Source of the DNA: Rhodocyclaceae bacterium
GTDB lineage: Bacteria > Pseudomonadota > Gammaproteobacteria > Burkholderiales > Rhodocyclaceae
Reading direction: 5' to 3'
Assembly (NCBI GenBank): GCA_004379165.1
Contig: NKXK01000027.1
Span: forward strand, 62,001 to 126,000
DNA length: 64,000 nt
Shown: piece after piece, positions 49,413-57,810 of the stretch
Numbering within the stretch: the stretch's first letter is position 1
Layout: each line of letters starts with the position of its first letter
The notes under the pieces: generated by a model
The model's database searches: none
What the model saw: the letters and a program-made list of their open reading frames with translations, nothing else
Told to the model about the DNA's origin: nothing
Translations under genes and position numbers: made by a program

Positions 49413-50168
49413 TCAGAGAACCGCCCCCACACCCAACAAAAACCCCAGCTCCGCCACCTGCTGCACCGCGCCCAGACAATCCCCGGTGTAGCCGCCCAGC
49501 CAGCGCCGGCATTTCGTCGCCACCCAGAAGGTCGCCAATAAGGCGAGGAGAACACCAGCCAAGGCCTGCCCTGGTGGCAGCCAAATCAAAGGTGCAGCGG
49601 CGAAGACGAGGGCGAAAAGCAGTGCTCCGAACGAGAGGCGGGCAACCACCGGCCTTGCCTTGCTCTGGCTGTCATCGCGGACGTAGTCCATTGACGCCAT
49701 CAGTGTCACGGCGCAGAAGCGGGAGAAGGCATGGGCAGAGAGCAAGGTAATCGGCACCCAGGCCACATCGAGCGAAGTGAGCAGCGAGAACTTGCCGAGC
49801 AGCGCGAGCACCAGTGCGACGACACCATAGCTACCGACGCGCGAGTCTTTCATGATCTCGAGGATGCGCTGTTTGTCCCAGCCGCCGCCGAGGCCATCGG
49901 CGGTATCGGAAAGGCCGTCCTCATGGAAGGCGCCGGTGACGGCAATGCTGGCGGCCATGGCGAGCAGAACGGCGACCGGCACCGGCCAGAGCTTGGCTGC
50001 GCCCCAGAAAACGGCGGCGGAAACGCCGCCGACCAGCAGGCCGACGGCAGGCAGGTAGCGCGCTGCCTGCTGCAGCGACTCGGCAGAAAAACCCACCCAG
50101 GCCGGCACCGGCACCCGGGTGAAGTAGCCGAGCGCGGCGAGGAAGTAGGACAGCTCGCGCTTCAGCAC
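49413..50168 (-). CDS. cobS: CobS, adenosylcobinamide-GDP ribazoletransferase
   Basis: A 251-residue integral membrane protein. It starts [19 protein letters not shown] and has the family block [38 protein letters not shown], which carries the acidic metal-binding residues, and several hydrophobic segments. It joins alpha-ribazole to adenosylcobinamide-GDP in the last part of cobalamin synthesis. It overlaps cobT by 7 bases and is downstream of it, so both are under the riboswitch at 51306-51455. The usual neighbour cobC is displaced by vapBC. Confidence 0.93.
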   Translation of the reverse strand: MLKRELSYFLAALGYFTRVPVPAWVGFSAESLQQAARYLPAVGLLVGGVSAAVFWGAAKLWPVPVAVLLAMAASIAVTGAFHEDGLSDTADGLGGGWDKQRILEIMKDSRVGSYGVVALVLALLGKFSLLTSLDVAWVPITLLSAHAFSRFCAVTLMASMDYVRDDSQSKARPVVARLSFGALLFALVFAAAPLIWLPPGQALAGVLLALLATFWVATKCRRWLGGYTGDCLGAVQQVAELGFLLGVGAVL

Positions 50169-51214
50169 TGCTCGGCGACGCCAGCGGACGCGAAACTGGC
50201 CATTTCATTGAGGAAACTGACGGCCGCCTGCAGTAGCGGGTAGGCGAGTGCGGCGCCTGTGCCTTCGCCCAGACGCAGGCCGAGGTCGAGCAGCGGCTCG
50301 GCGTTCATCGCCACCAGTTGGGCCTGCGCGCCGGGCTCGGCCGAACGGGTGCAGAAAACGCAGTAGTCGAGCACCGCCGGCTGCAGACGGGCGGCGACCA
50401 GTGCCGCCGAGCTGACAATGAAACCGTCGATCAGCAGCACCATCTTCGCTTCGGCAGCGGCCAGCATGGCACCCACCATGGTCGCGATCTCGAAGCCGCC
50501 AAATTCGGCAAGTACGTGCAGCGGCGCATCGCCGCCACCAGCCTGACGATAGCGGTTGAGCGCGGTTTCGAGCAACGCCCGTTTGCGATTGAGGCCGCTG
50601 TCGTCCAGTCCGGTGCCGCGGCCGACGCAATCGGCCAGCGAAACGCCGGTCAGGCAATGGGTGAGCAGCGAGGCCGACGCCGTGTTGCCGATGCCCATTT
50701 CGCCGAAGCCGACAACATTGCAGCCAGTAGCCGCCAGCCCGCGAATGAGTCCGGCGCCCTGCTCAATGGCTTGCTGGCATTGGTCGGAACCCATCGCCGG
50801 CTGCTCGATGTAGTTCGCCGTACCCGGCGCGACTTTCAGATCAATCAGCCCTTCGCGCGGCCCCCCGAAATCATGGGCAACGCCGGCATCGACCACACGC
50901 AGTGCCAGACCGTTCTGGCGGGCGAAGACATTGATCGCCGCGCCGCCAGCCAGGAAGTTCTCGACCATCTGCCAGGTGACATCCTGCGGAAAGGCAGACA
51001 CGCCGGCCTTGGCCGCGCCATGGTCGCCGGCAAAGACCAGCATTTGCGGATTGCTCAGTGTCGGCGTCAGCGACTGCTGGATCAGGCCGGCGGTTTTGGC
51101 CAGTTTTTCGAGTTGACCAAGGGCGCCGAGCGGCTTGGTCTTCTGGTCGATTTTCGCCTGCAGCGCGGCGGCAATTTGCTGATCGACGGGGTGGATATTG
51201 AAGGTTGAATGCAT
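50162..51214 (-). CDS. cobT: CobT, nicotinate-nucleotide-DMB phosphoribosyltransferase
   Basis: A 350-residue enzyme. It contains [87 protein letters not shown] and a C-terminal [29 protein letters not shown] with the catalytic Glu. It activates 5,6-dimethylbenzimidazole to alpha-ribazole-5'-phosphate. The bluB gene in this window makes that base, so the pathway is consistent. ATG 51214 (MHSTFNIHP) is preferred to the in-frame 51232. It is the first gene after a cobalamin riboswitch with a terminator, so cobT is expected to be shut off at high B12. Confidence 0.93.
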   Translation of the reverse strand: MHSTFNIHPVDQQIAAALQAKIDQKTKPLGALGQLEKLAKTAGLIQQSLTPTLSNPQMLVFAGDHGAAKAGVSAFPQDVTWQMVENFLAGGAAINVFARQNGLALRVVDAGVAHDFGGPREGLIDLKVAPGTANYIEQPAMGSDQCQQAIEQGAGLIRGLAATGCNVVGFGEMGIGNTASASLLTHCLTGVSLADCVGRGTGLDDSGLNRKRALLETALNRYRQAGGGDAPLHVLAEFGGFEIATMVGAMLAAAEAKMVLLIDGFIVSSAALVAARLQPAVLDYCVFCTRSAEPGAQAQLVAMNAEPLLDLGLRLGEGTGAALAYPLLQAAVSFLNEMASFASAGVAEQC

Positions 51215-51234
51215 CCGATTCTTTCTGAACAATC

Positions 51235-51279
51235 AAAAAAGGCCTCGCGACGGCATTCTGTGAATGTCGTCGCGAAGCC
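51235..51279 (-). terminator. Intrinsic terminator of the cobT riboswitch
   Basis: On the minus strand the arms GGCTTCGCGACG and CGTCGCGAGGCC (51241-51279) form a long stem with a small loop region around ATTCACAGAAT. Six T residues (51235-51240) follow directly. It lies 21 bases before the cobT start and directly after the riboswitch aptamer, so it is the expression platform: B12 binding should favour its formation. Confidence 0.9.
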
Positions 51280-51305
51280 CTGTCCACAGGCTTTTGCCAA
51301 TTCAA

Positions 51306-51455
51306 ACCAATGCGTCTTCTGGCTTCCGGATCGTCCTTGTGCCGCACCTTCCCGCCGGGTCTGTCTCCCCGTTGGCAGTGGTGTGTTGCGGCATTCGTCC
51401 CCGGTTACAGCGGCGGGCCCGCCACGGAATTGCCTTGCGGCGCACCGTGTTCCGT
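51306..51455 (-). ncRNA. Cobalamin riboswitch upstream of cobT
   Basis: The minus-strand RNA has the ordered conserved blocks of the cobalamin riboswitch: an early purine-rich GGTGCGCC part, the CCGCTGTAACCGGGGACGA block, a CCACTGCC B12 box, GGCGGGAAGG, and the terminal GATCCGGAAGCCAGAAGAC. The aptamer lies 90 bases upstream of cobT. The intrinsic terminator between them suggests transcriptional control. The divergent cobU start is 65 bases beyond the 5' end, so cobU is probably not controlled by it. Confidence 0.92.
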
Positions 51456-51519
51456 TCATTGGTTTGGCGGCAATTATCCGGCTTGCCGGCGAGGCGTGCA
51501 ATCACCTAAAGTGCGTGGA

Positions 51520-52065
51520 ATGAAAGAACTGATCCTCGGCGGCGCCCGTTCCGGCAAGAGCCAGCTCGCAGAACAGCGTGCGGCACAGTCCGGCGGGCGC
51601 GTCATCTATCTGGCGACGGCAGAAGCCCGCGATGGCGAGATGCGCCGACGCATCGATCACCACCGCGCCCGTCGCCCGGCGGCGTGGGGCTGCGCGGAAG
51701 AACCCATCGAACTTGCCAGCCGCCTGCAGCAACTGGCGACGCCGGACACCTGCATCCTCGTCGACTGCCTGACGCTGTGGCTCTCCAACCTGCTCTTCGC
51801 CGGCCGAGCGGCGGCGCAGGCCGAGGCGGGTGAAGCGATCGATTGCCCGCTATTCACCGCCCATACCCAGGCGCTGATCGAAACTCTGCCCCACCTGCCC
51901 GGACAGGTAATACTCGTTTCCAACGAAGTCGGCTGGGGCATCGTGCCGATGCATCCGGTCTCGCGTCTGTTCGCCGACGAACAGGGCCGCCTCAACCAGC
52001 GCGTTGCCGCCGTCTGCGACCGGGTGACGCTGGTCGCTGCCGGCCTGCCGCTGACCCTGAAATGA
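51520..52065 (+). CDS. cobU: CobU, adenosylcobinamide kinase / guanylyltransferase
   Basis: A 181-residue enzyme. It opens with MKELILGGARSGKSQLAE, the P-loop, and has RRRIDHHRARRPAAW with the conserved His that is guanylylated in CobU, VDCLTLWLSNLLF and VILVSNEVGWGIVPMHPVSRLFAD. It phosphorylates adenosylcobinamide and then transfers GMP to it. The start at ATG 51520 is on the opposite strand from the riboswitch, and the open frame upstream of it runs through the riboswitch's antisense strand, which is not coding. It is followed by a decayed two-component pair. Confidence 0.92.
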   Translation: MKELILGGARSGKSQLAEQRAAQSGGRVIYLATAEARDGEMRRRIDHHRARRPAAWGCAEEPIELASRLQQLATPDTCILVDCLTLWLSNLLFAGRAAAQAEAGEAIDCPLFTAHTQALIETLPHLPGQVILVSNEVGWGIVPMHPVSRLFADEQGRLNQRVAAVCDRVTLVAAGLPLTLK

Positions 52066-52072
52066 GCGCCCA

Positions 52073-52402
52073 ATGAGAGCCATCGACCTCCTTGCCTCCG
52101 GCATCCACGACGCGAACAACCAGCTTTTTTCTGCCGAATCGCTGATTGCCGCTGCCGAGGCTCAGCACGGGATCGACCTTGGCGAAGCCCGCTTCGCGAT
52201 TCAGGCCACCGCCGGTCGGCTGAACCAGACGCTGGCGAGCTATCGGCAACCGCGCCATGAAACCCGAATCGCGCTGATCCCGACCGCCCGCGATGCGCAC
52301 CATCGCCCAGACCGTCGGCGCCTTTGCCGTCGAATTCGCCGTCAATTATCAGGACGCGCTCTACCGCATCCGCAACAGCACGCCGGACATCATCCTGTGT
52401 GA
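52073..52402 (+). pseudogene. Truncated sensor-kinase-like gene
   Basis: A 109-residue frame with LLASGIHDANNQLFSAESLIAAAEAQ, which looks like the dimerisation/His-box helix of a small sensor kinase, and LGEARFAIQATAGRLNQTLASYR. After about residue 72 the frame gives low-complexity Arg/His-rich sequence (RRRLCRRIRRQLSGRALPHPQQHAG) that is a frame-shifted reading of the next gene. The ATPase domain is absent. It directly follows cobU (7 bases) and is a remnant of a two-component system. Confidence 0.6.
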
Positions 52403-53306
52403 CTACATGCTCGGTGAAGGCCGCTCCGGCCAGCACCTGCTGGAAGAGTTGCGCCGTTTCCGCCTCCTGGCAGACGAAACCGTGTTCATGATGGTGACCG
52501 GCGAGCAGTCCTACAAACAGGTCATTTCCGCGGTCGAACGGGCGATCCTCGAGGCCGGGGAATTCCCATGGTCGTGTGCCGGCGTTGCTCGCTCGCTGGA
52601 ACATCAGGACCGCCTGACCGAGGCGCGGGCAGAAATTGACCGTGTCGTCGCCTGCACGCCGCATAACTTCGATGCCGCCGACGTCAAGGCACGCATCTGC
52701 ATGGCCCAGGGCGAGCCGGAAAAGGCGCAGAAGATACTCGACGAAGTGGCGAACAAAACGCGACGCAACTACCTGCGTAAACGCCTGCTTGCCGAAGCGG
52801 CAACGCTCAATGGCGACACGGCAACGGCGCAGGCTGCGATGGCCGACGTCCTCGCCAACGACACCATGCCCGGCGCCATTCAGCCCGAGGACAAGCCGGC
52901 ATTGGCCCGCAGTCAGGTCAACAGTGGCGACAAGATTTCCACCGAGCGGACGCTGGTCGGCATGCGCGAGTCGGAGGTGCAGAACCTGAAACTCGACGGC
53001 CAGGCCAGCTTCGCCGCGCTGATGACCATCGCCGCGCCGGAACGCGGCAAGCTCAAGTTTGTCGGCCTGCGCCCGGCGCTGATCTCGGCGGCGCTCGACA
53101 ACTCGGCGCGTCTCGACGTCACCTGCGCCGCACTCGGCCTCGGTGATCACGAACTGGCCGACCATCAGGCGCACTACCTGATGGCTAGCGACGACGCCAA
53201 AAAGATTTTCGGCAGCGCCCGCAAACTCTACGCCTTGCACGGCCGGAAGAAGGATTTTCGCGAAATCCAGAAACAGGTGGCGCGGCGGCGGATTCACCAC
53301 GACTGA
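52293..53306 (+). pseudogene. Response-regulator gene with TPR-like region, missing its N-terminus
   Basis: A 337-residue frame that begins inside a receiver domain: MRTIAQTVGAFAVEFAVNYQDALYRIRNSTPDIILCDYMLGEGRSGQHLLEELRRFR shows the phospho-Asp (LCDYML) and the threonine part (FMMVTGEQSYKQVI), but the usual first strand and acidic pair (VDD) are lacking and a stop lies just upstream in the frame. The region after VISAVE lacks the last receiver strand with its Lys and jumps to TPR-like helices (EAGEFPWSCAGVARSLEHQDRLTEARAEIDRVV). Thus both an N-terminal loss and an internal deletion are evident. It is a decaying gene, although its frame remains open for 1 kb. Confidence 0.6.
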
Positions 53307-53317
53307 CGCAGCGCCTG

Positions 53318-53351
53318 CTGCGGTCAACCTGAAAAAATGCCCGATTTCGGG
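53318..53351 (-). repeat. Copy of the dispersed repeat between the decayed gene and cobQ
   Basis: CTGCGGTCAACCTG, an A-run, then TGCCCGATTTCGGG on the plus strand, in the 72-base gap between convergent reading frames. It matches the loop of the full palindromes and the nadD copy closely. Confidence 0.85.
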
Positions 53352-53378
53352 TAGCGCGCTGGCGCCACCCACCCGCGA

Positions 53379-54845
53379 TCAGATACCCGGCAGCCAGTCC
53401 CGCAGCTTGTCCCAGCGCAGCGCCGCCTCGACCGAGTCGGCCAGCCGGTCGATATCCGCTTCGCGGCGGGCGGCAAAGTCCAAGCTCTCGACCTCGCCGG
53501 CGCCCGCCCAACCGAGCAAGGTGCTCAGCGCTGCCGGATGGTCAAACAGGCCATGGCAATACGTGCCAAGTACCTGACCGTCGGCTGAAATTGCACCATC
53601 GCTGCGTCCGTCGCCCAGTTGCACAGCCGGGCGCGCCAAGCCGGCGCCATGTGTGACGCCCAGATGGATTTCATAGCCGGTCATCGCTGGATAGGCATCA
53701 AAATGCAAGTGACCACTGACATTCCGTAGCTGCTTCTCGCTCTCCAGCGTCGTTTCGACATCAAGAAAACCCAGACCGGGCGTTGAGCCGGCCGCGCCTT
53801 CGAGGCCGAGCGGATCGTGAATCGCCCGCCCCAGCATCTGGTAGCCACCGCACAAGCCAATGACCTTGCCGCCGTAGCGCAGATGGCGGGCGATGGCCTG
53901 ATCGCGGCCCTGCTCGCGCAGCCATTCGAGATCGGCACGCACCGCCTTGGAACCAGGCAGGACGATCAAGTCGGCGGGCGGCAGGGCCTCGCCGGGGCCG
54001 ATCCAGCGGAAATCGACTTCGGGGTGCAGGCGCAGCGGATCGAGGTCATTGTGGTTGGAAGTGCGCGGGTAGGCCGGCGCGATGATTTTCAATTTTGGCG
54101 CTTTTTTGCCGTCGACCGCAGCCGTCGCAATGGCATCCTCGGCATCGAGCATCAGGCCGTGCAGATAAGGCAGCACACCGAGCACCGGCTTGCCGGTGCG
54201 TTCCTCCAGCCAGGTCAGGCCGGATTCGAGCAGCGCAATGTCGCCACGGAAGCGGTTGATGACGAAACCGACGACACGCTTCTGCTCGGAGGGTGACAAC
54301 AATTCCAGCGTACCGACGAGGTGGGCGAAGACGCCCCCACGGTCGATGTCGGCGACGATGATCACCGGGCAGTCAACGGCTTCGGCAAAGCCCATGTTGG
54401 CGATGTCGCGGTCACGCAGGTTGATCTCGGCCGGCGAACCGGCGCCTTCGACAACCACGCAGTCGTAATCCGACGTCAGCCGCTGCCAGGATTCGAGCAC
54501 CGCACCCATCGCCCGCGGTTTGTAGGCGTGGTAAGCCTTGGCATCGAGATCAGTCGCCACCTTGCCGTGGATGATCACCTGCGCCCGCTTGTCCGTCGTT
54601 GGCTTGAGCAGCACCGGGTTGAAGTCGGTATGCGGCGCCAGTCCGCAGGCCAGCGCCTGCAAGGCCTGCGCCCGACCGATCTCGCCACCGTCGACCGTCA
54701 CCGCCGAATTGAGCGCCATGTTCTGCGGCTTGAACGGCGCCACGCGCACGCCACGGCGCTGCAGAATCCGGCACAGCGCCGCCACCAGCGTCGATTTTCC
54801 AGCATCGGAAGTGGTCCCCTGGATCATCAGTGAATTGCGTTTCAT
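53379..54845 (-). CDS. cobQ: CobQ, adenosylcobyric acid synthase
   Basis: A 488-residue amidotransferase. The ATP-binding part begins [42 protein letters not shown] and has [25 protein letters not shown]. The glutaminase half has the nucleophile Cys in [20 protein letters not shown] and the His in [13 protein letters not shown]. It amidates four carboxylates of adenosylcobyrinic diamide. ATG 54845 ([10 protein letters not shown]) fits family length; upstream open frame is in the riboswitch's antisense strand. The linker [12 protein letters not shown] is encoded by a copy of the dispersed repeat (54084-54121). Confidence 0.95.
   Translation of the reverse strand: MKRNSLMIQGTTSDAGKSTLVAALCRILQRRGVRVAPFKPQNMALNSAVTVDGGEIGRAQALQALACGLAPHTDFNPVLLKPTTDKRAQVIIHGKVATDLDAKAYHAYKPRAMGAVLESWQRLTSDYDCVVVEGAGSPAEINLRDRDIANMGFAEAVDCPVIIVADIDRGGVFAHLVGTLELLSPSEQKRVVGFVINRFRGDIALLESGLTWLEERTGKPVLGVLPYLHGLMLDAEDAIATAAVDGKKAPKLKIIAPAYPRTSNHNDLDPLRLHPEVDFRWIGPGEALPPADLIVLPGSKAVRADLEWLREQGRDQAIARHLRYGGKVIGLCGGYQMLGRAIHDPLGLEGAAGSTPGLGFLDVETTLESEKQLRNVSGHLHFDAYPAMTGYEIHLGVTHGAGLARPAVQLGDGRSDGAISADGQVLGTYCHGLFDHPAALSTLLGWAGAGEVESLDFAARREADIDRLADSVEAALRWDKLRDWLPGI
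54084..54121 (+). repeat. Copy of the dispersed repeat inside cobQ
   Basis: GATTTTCAATTTTGGCGC, a T-run, then GCCGTCGACCGCAG on the plus strand. The minus-strand gene reads it in frame as [13 protein letters not shown], between the two halves of CobQ. It is the same frame as the heptosyltransferase copy at 40971-41002. Confidence 0.75.
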
Positions 54846-54914
54846 CGGGCGCCCGCGTGAAAAAAGGCGGTAATTATGGCACCATCGCTGGCTTCCGGTT
54901 TCCGCCGGAAAAGT

Positions 54915-55073
54915 GTCTCCCGGTGCCAAGCTGGCTTCGCCAGATGGAGAATCGGGAAGGCGGTGCAACTCCGCCACGTGCCCAACGCTGTGAGAAGGAC
55001 GGGCAATGCTCAGGCCACTGCCACGGCGGGAAGGTGCATTGCTCGGGTGAATCCAAGTCAGAAGACCGGCCGG
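54915..55073 (+). ncRNA. Cobalamin riboswitch upstream of bluB
   Basis: The plus-strand RNA has the blocks of a cobalamin riboswitch in order: CCGGTGCCAAG, GGGAAGGCGGTGCAACTCCG, GCTGTGAGAAGGACGGGC, the GGCCACTGCC box, GGCGGGAAGG, and the terminal GAATCCAAGTCAGAAGACCGGCC. It ends 55 bases before the bluB start. The 3' region contains a GGCCGG...CCGGCC stem (from about 55068) and then GGTCGTTGTTTTT, so an expression platform is likely, but the strong terminator seen upstream of cobT is absent. Translational control is possible. Confidence 0.92.
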
Positions 55074-55128
55074 GAGACGTGATCCGGCCCCGTGGACGAG
55101 GGTCGTTGTTTTTCCAGAAGGGGAAACC

Positions 55129-55881
55129 ATGGAAAACCAGTCAGCACCGGCTGCACCGCCTGCCCAAAACGAACGGGCGGCGGTTTACCGCAACATCTTC
55201 AGCCGCCGTGATGTGCGCGGCCAGTTCCTGCCCGACCCGATCCCCGACGAGACGCTCGCCCGCATCCTGATGGCCGCCCACCATGCGCCCTCGGTCGGTT
55301 TCATGCAGCCGTGGAACTTCCTGCTCGTCCGTTCACCCGAGGTGAAACAGCGCGTCCATGCCGTCTTTGCCGAGGCCAACGCCGAGGCTGCGCGGATGTT
55401 TCCCGACGAGAAGCGGGTGTTGTATTCGCAGATGAAGCTGCAGGGCATCCTCGAATCGCCGCTCAATCTGTGCATCACCTGCGACCGTTCGCGCAGCGGG
55501 CCGGTGGTGCTCGGGCGTACGCACATGCCGAGCATGGATCTTTACAGCAGCGTCTGCGCCGTGCAGAACCTGTGGCTCGCAGCCCGCGCCGAAGGACTTG
55601 GGGTTGGCTGGGTCAGTATCTTTCATGAAAGCGCGCTGCAGGACGCGCTCGGCATCCCGCGCGAGATCGTGCCCATCGCCTACCTGTGCATCGGCTACGT
55701 CAGCGAATTCAAGGACCGGCCCGAGCTGGAAAAAGCCGGCTGGCTGCCGCGCCTGCCGATCAACGACCTGCTCTATGTCGACCATTGGGGCGCCGGCGAT
55801 TTTGGGCCGTTTTCCGGGTTGACCGCAGCACTGGCCGAAATGCAGGATGCGGCGCAGACGCGGGGCGTTTTCCCGGCATGA
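55129..55881 (+). CDS. bluB: BluB, 5,6-dimethylbenzimidazole synthase
   Basis: A 250-residue nitroreductase-fold enzyme. [42 protein letters not shown] is the FMN-binding opening of BluB, and [37 protein letters not shown] is the conserved second block. It makes the lower ligand base of B12 from FMN and O2. It is the first gene after the second riboswitch. Residues 224-234 ([12 protein letters not shown]) come from a copy of the dispersed repeat at 55798-55828; the gene ends shortly after. Its stop overlaps the cbiB start (ATGA). Confidence 0.93.
   Translation: MENQSAPAAPPAQNERAAVYRNIFSRRDVRGQFLPDPIPDETLARILMAAHHAPSVGFMQPWNFLLVRSPEVKQRVHAVFAEANAEAARMFPDEKRVLYSQMKLQGILESPLNLCITCDRSRSGPVVLGRTHMPSMDLYSSVCAVQNLWLAARAEGLGVGWVSIFHESALQDALGIPREIVPIAYLCIGYVSEFKDRPELEKAGWLPRLPINDLLYVDHWGAGDFGPFSGLTAALAEMQDAAQTRGVFPA
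55798..55828 (+). repeat. Copy of the dispersed repeat inside bluB
   Basis: GATTTTGGGCCG, a T-run, then CCGGGTTGACCGCAG. It codes for [11 protein letters not shown] near the C-terminus of BluB. Confidence 0.85.
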
Positions 55882-56825
55882 ACGTGAGCGTAGCAATCAC
55901 CGGCTCGCTGGCGATGCCGCTGGCCGCGCTGACGGCCGTCATCCTCGACCGCCTGCTCGGCGAGCCGCGCCGTTTTCATCCGCTGGTCGGCTTTGGCAAT
56001 CTCGCTGCCGCCATCGAAAAACGCTTGAACCGGCGCAGTATCGCCAGCGGCCTGATCGGCTGGGCGCTGGCCGTCCTACCCTTGGTGGCGCTGGCCTTCG
56101 CGCTTCGGCCGCTGGCCCCCTTTGCCGTCGATGTCGCGCTGCTTTACTTCGCCCTCGGCGCGCAAAGCCTGGGCGAACACGCCGAAGCGGTGGCACGGCC
56201 GCTGGCCGCCGGCCAGCTCGACGAAGCACGGCAGCGTGTCGGCTGGATGGTGTCGCGCGACGCGACGCAACTCGACGAATCCGGCGTCGCAAAAGCTGGC
56301 ATGGAGTCGGTGCTGGAGAACGGCAATGACGCCATTTTCGGCGCGCTGTTCTGGTTCGCGCTACTCGGCGGCCCCGGCGCACTGCTTTTCCGGCTGGCCA
56401 ACACGCTGGATGCGATGTGGGGTTATCGCACCGAGCGCTACAACCTCTACGGCTGCTTCGCCGCCCGCTTCGACGACCTGCTCAACTGGCTGCCGGCGCG
56501 GCTCACTGCGCTGTCGTATGCGCTGCTCGGGCGTACCGGCAATGCGCTGGCCTGCTGGCGAGCTCAGGCGCCGGGCTGGGATAGCCCCAATGCCGGCCCG
56601 GTGATGGCTGCCGGCGCCGGCAGCCTCGGCGTACAGCTTGGCGGCGCGGCGATCTACCACGGTCAACTCGAACAACGCCCACCGATCGGCAACGGCCCGG
56701 CACCCGTGGCCGGCGATCTCGCCCGCGCCATTGTCCTCATCCAGCACAGCCTGTGGCTGTGGCTGGCTGCACTTTTCGCCCTCGCCCTGCTGGGTACCTG
56801 GCTGAACGGATCCATCCATGCTTGA
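55878..56825 (+). CDS. cbiB: CbiB/CobD, adenosylcobinamide-phosphate synthase
   Basis: A 315-residue integral membrane protein. It contains [112 protein letters not shown] and a glycine-rich C-terminal region. This is the CbiB family that attaches aminopropanol phosphate to cobyric acid. ATG 55878 overlaps the bluB stop. The open frame upstream (55686) is a shadow of bluB. Confidence 0.93.
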   Translation: MNVSVAITGSLAMPLAALTAVILDRLLGEPRRFHPLVGFGNLAAAIEKRLNRRSIASGLIGWALAVLPLVALAFALRPLAPFAVDVALLYFALGAQSLGEHAEAVARPLAAGQLDEARQRVGWMVSRDATQLDESGVAKAGMESVLENGNDAIFGALFWFALLGGPGALLFRLANTLDAMWGYRTERYNLYGCFAARFDDLLNWLPARLTALSYALLGRTGNALACWRAQAPGWDSPNAGPVMAAGAGSLGVQLGGAAIYHGQLEQRPPIGNGPAPVAGDLARAIVLIQHSLWLWLAALFALALLGTWLNGSIHA

Positions 56826-57810
56826 ACACGGCGGACGCCTGCGCGCTGCGGCGGCCCATTACGACATCCCGCTCGCCGACTGGCTCGACCTGTCCACCGG
56901 CATTAACCCGCATCCCTGGCCGGTACCGCCGCTGCCGGTCGAGGTCTGGCAGCGCCTGCCCGAGCCGGACGACGGCCTCGAAGCCGCCGCCGCGGCCTAC
57001 TACGGCAACGCCAACCTGCTGCCGGTAGCCGGCTCGCAGGCGGCGATCCAATGGCTGCCGGCGCTACTGCCGCGCGCCGCGGTGGCCTGCATTGCACCGC
57101 TGTACGCCGAGCACCCGCAGGCCTGGCAGCACGCCGGCCACAAGGTGCGCTTCCTGCAGAATGCAACCCTGCCACGGGCACTGGCCGTGGCCACGCCCTA
57201 TGTGCTGTTTTGCAACCCGAACAACCCCACCGCAGACCACCACCCGCGACAAATCATCCTCGAAGCAGCACAAACTCTGCACAAGCGCGGCGGGACGCTG
57301 ATCGTCGACGAAGCGTTCATCGACCCGACGCCGGAAGAGAGCGTCACCGCACTGGCCGGCACGGCGGATGCCCCGAACCTGATCGTGCTGCGCTCGCTCG
57401 GCAAATTCTTCGGCCTCGGCGGCGCGCGCGTCGGCTTCATTTTCGGCAAGCCCGAACTGTTGCAGCGGATGGCCGAAGCGATGGGACCGTGGGCCGTCAG
57501 CGGCCCGGCCCGCGCCGTCGCGCGCATGGCGCTTGCCGACCGCGACTGGCAGGCGGCAACCCGAAGTGAATTGCTGGCCACGGGCGCACGGCTGGGCGAG
57601 CTGCTGGCGGCTTACGGCGAGGTCAAACAAACGCCACTGTTCGCCACCATCAATTCGTCCGAAGCCGAAGTGCTGCACGAGCACCTGGCTCACCGCGGCA
57701 TCCTCACCCGCCGCTTCGAACAACAGCCGCTGCTGCGCTTCGGCATGCCGACTGGAGAAAGCGACTGGCAGCGACTGGCCGACGCCCTCGGCGACTGGAG
57801 CAAGACATGA
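56818..57810 (+). CDS. cobD: CobD-type L-threonine-O-3-phosphate decarboxylase
   Basis: A 330-residue PLP enzyme of fold type I. It has the N-terminal [17 protein letters not shown] opening of this family, the PLP region [31 protein letters not shown] and the Schiff-base Lys in [20 protein letters not shown]. It makes aminopropanol phosphate for CbiB. It overlaps cbiB by 8 bases and is followed by btuF with a 4-base overlap. The gene order bluB-cbiB-cobD-btuF makes one operon under the riboswitch. Confidence 0.92.
   Translation: MLEHGGRLRAAAAHYDIPLADWLDLSTGINPHPWPVPPLPVEVWQRLPEPDDGLEAAAAAYYGNANLLPVAGSQAAIQWLPALLPRAAVACIAPLYAEHPQAWQHAGHKVRFLQNATLPRALAVATPYVLFCNPNNPTADHHPRQIILEAAQTLHKRGGTLIVDEAFIDPTPEESVTALAGTADAPNLIVLRSLGKFFGLGGARVGFIFGKPELLQRMAEAMGPWAVSGPARAVARMALADRDWQAATRSELLATGARLGELLAAYGEVKQTPLFATINSSEAEVLHEHLAHRGILTRRFEQQPLLRFGMPTGESDWQRLADALGDWSKT

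Noticed and set aside
51657-53372. 571-residue open frame on the minus strand opposite cobU and the decayed two-component genes
   Set aside because: The composition is that of a reverse-strand shadow (long runs of G, V, D, R and no recognised motif), and it covers a well-supported cobU on the other strand.
53379-55130. Extended N-terminus for cobQ up to 55130
   Set aside because: The extra 95 residues would be read from the antisense strand of the bluB riboswitch; the family start at 54845 is clear.
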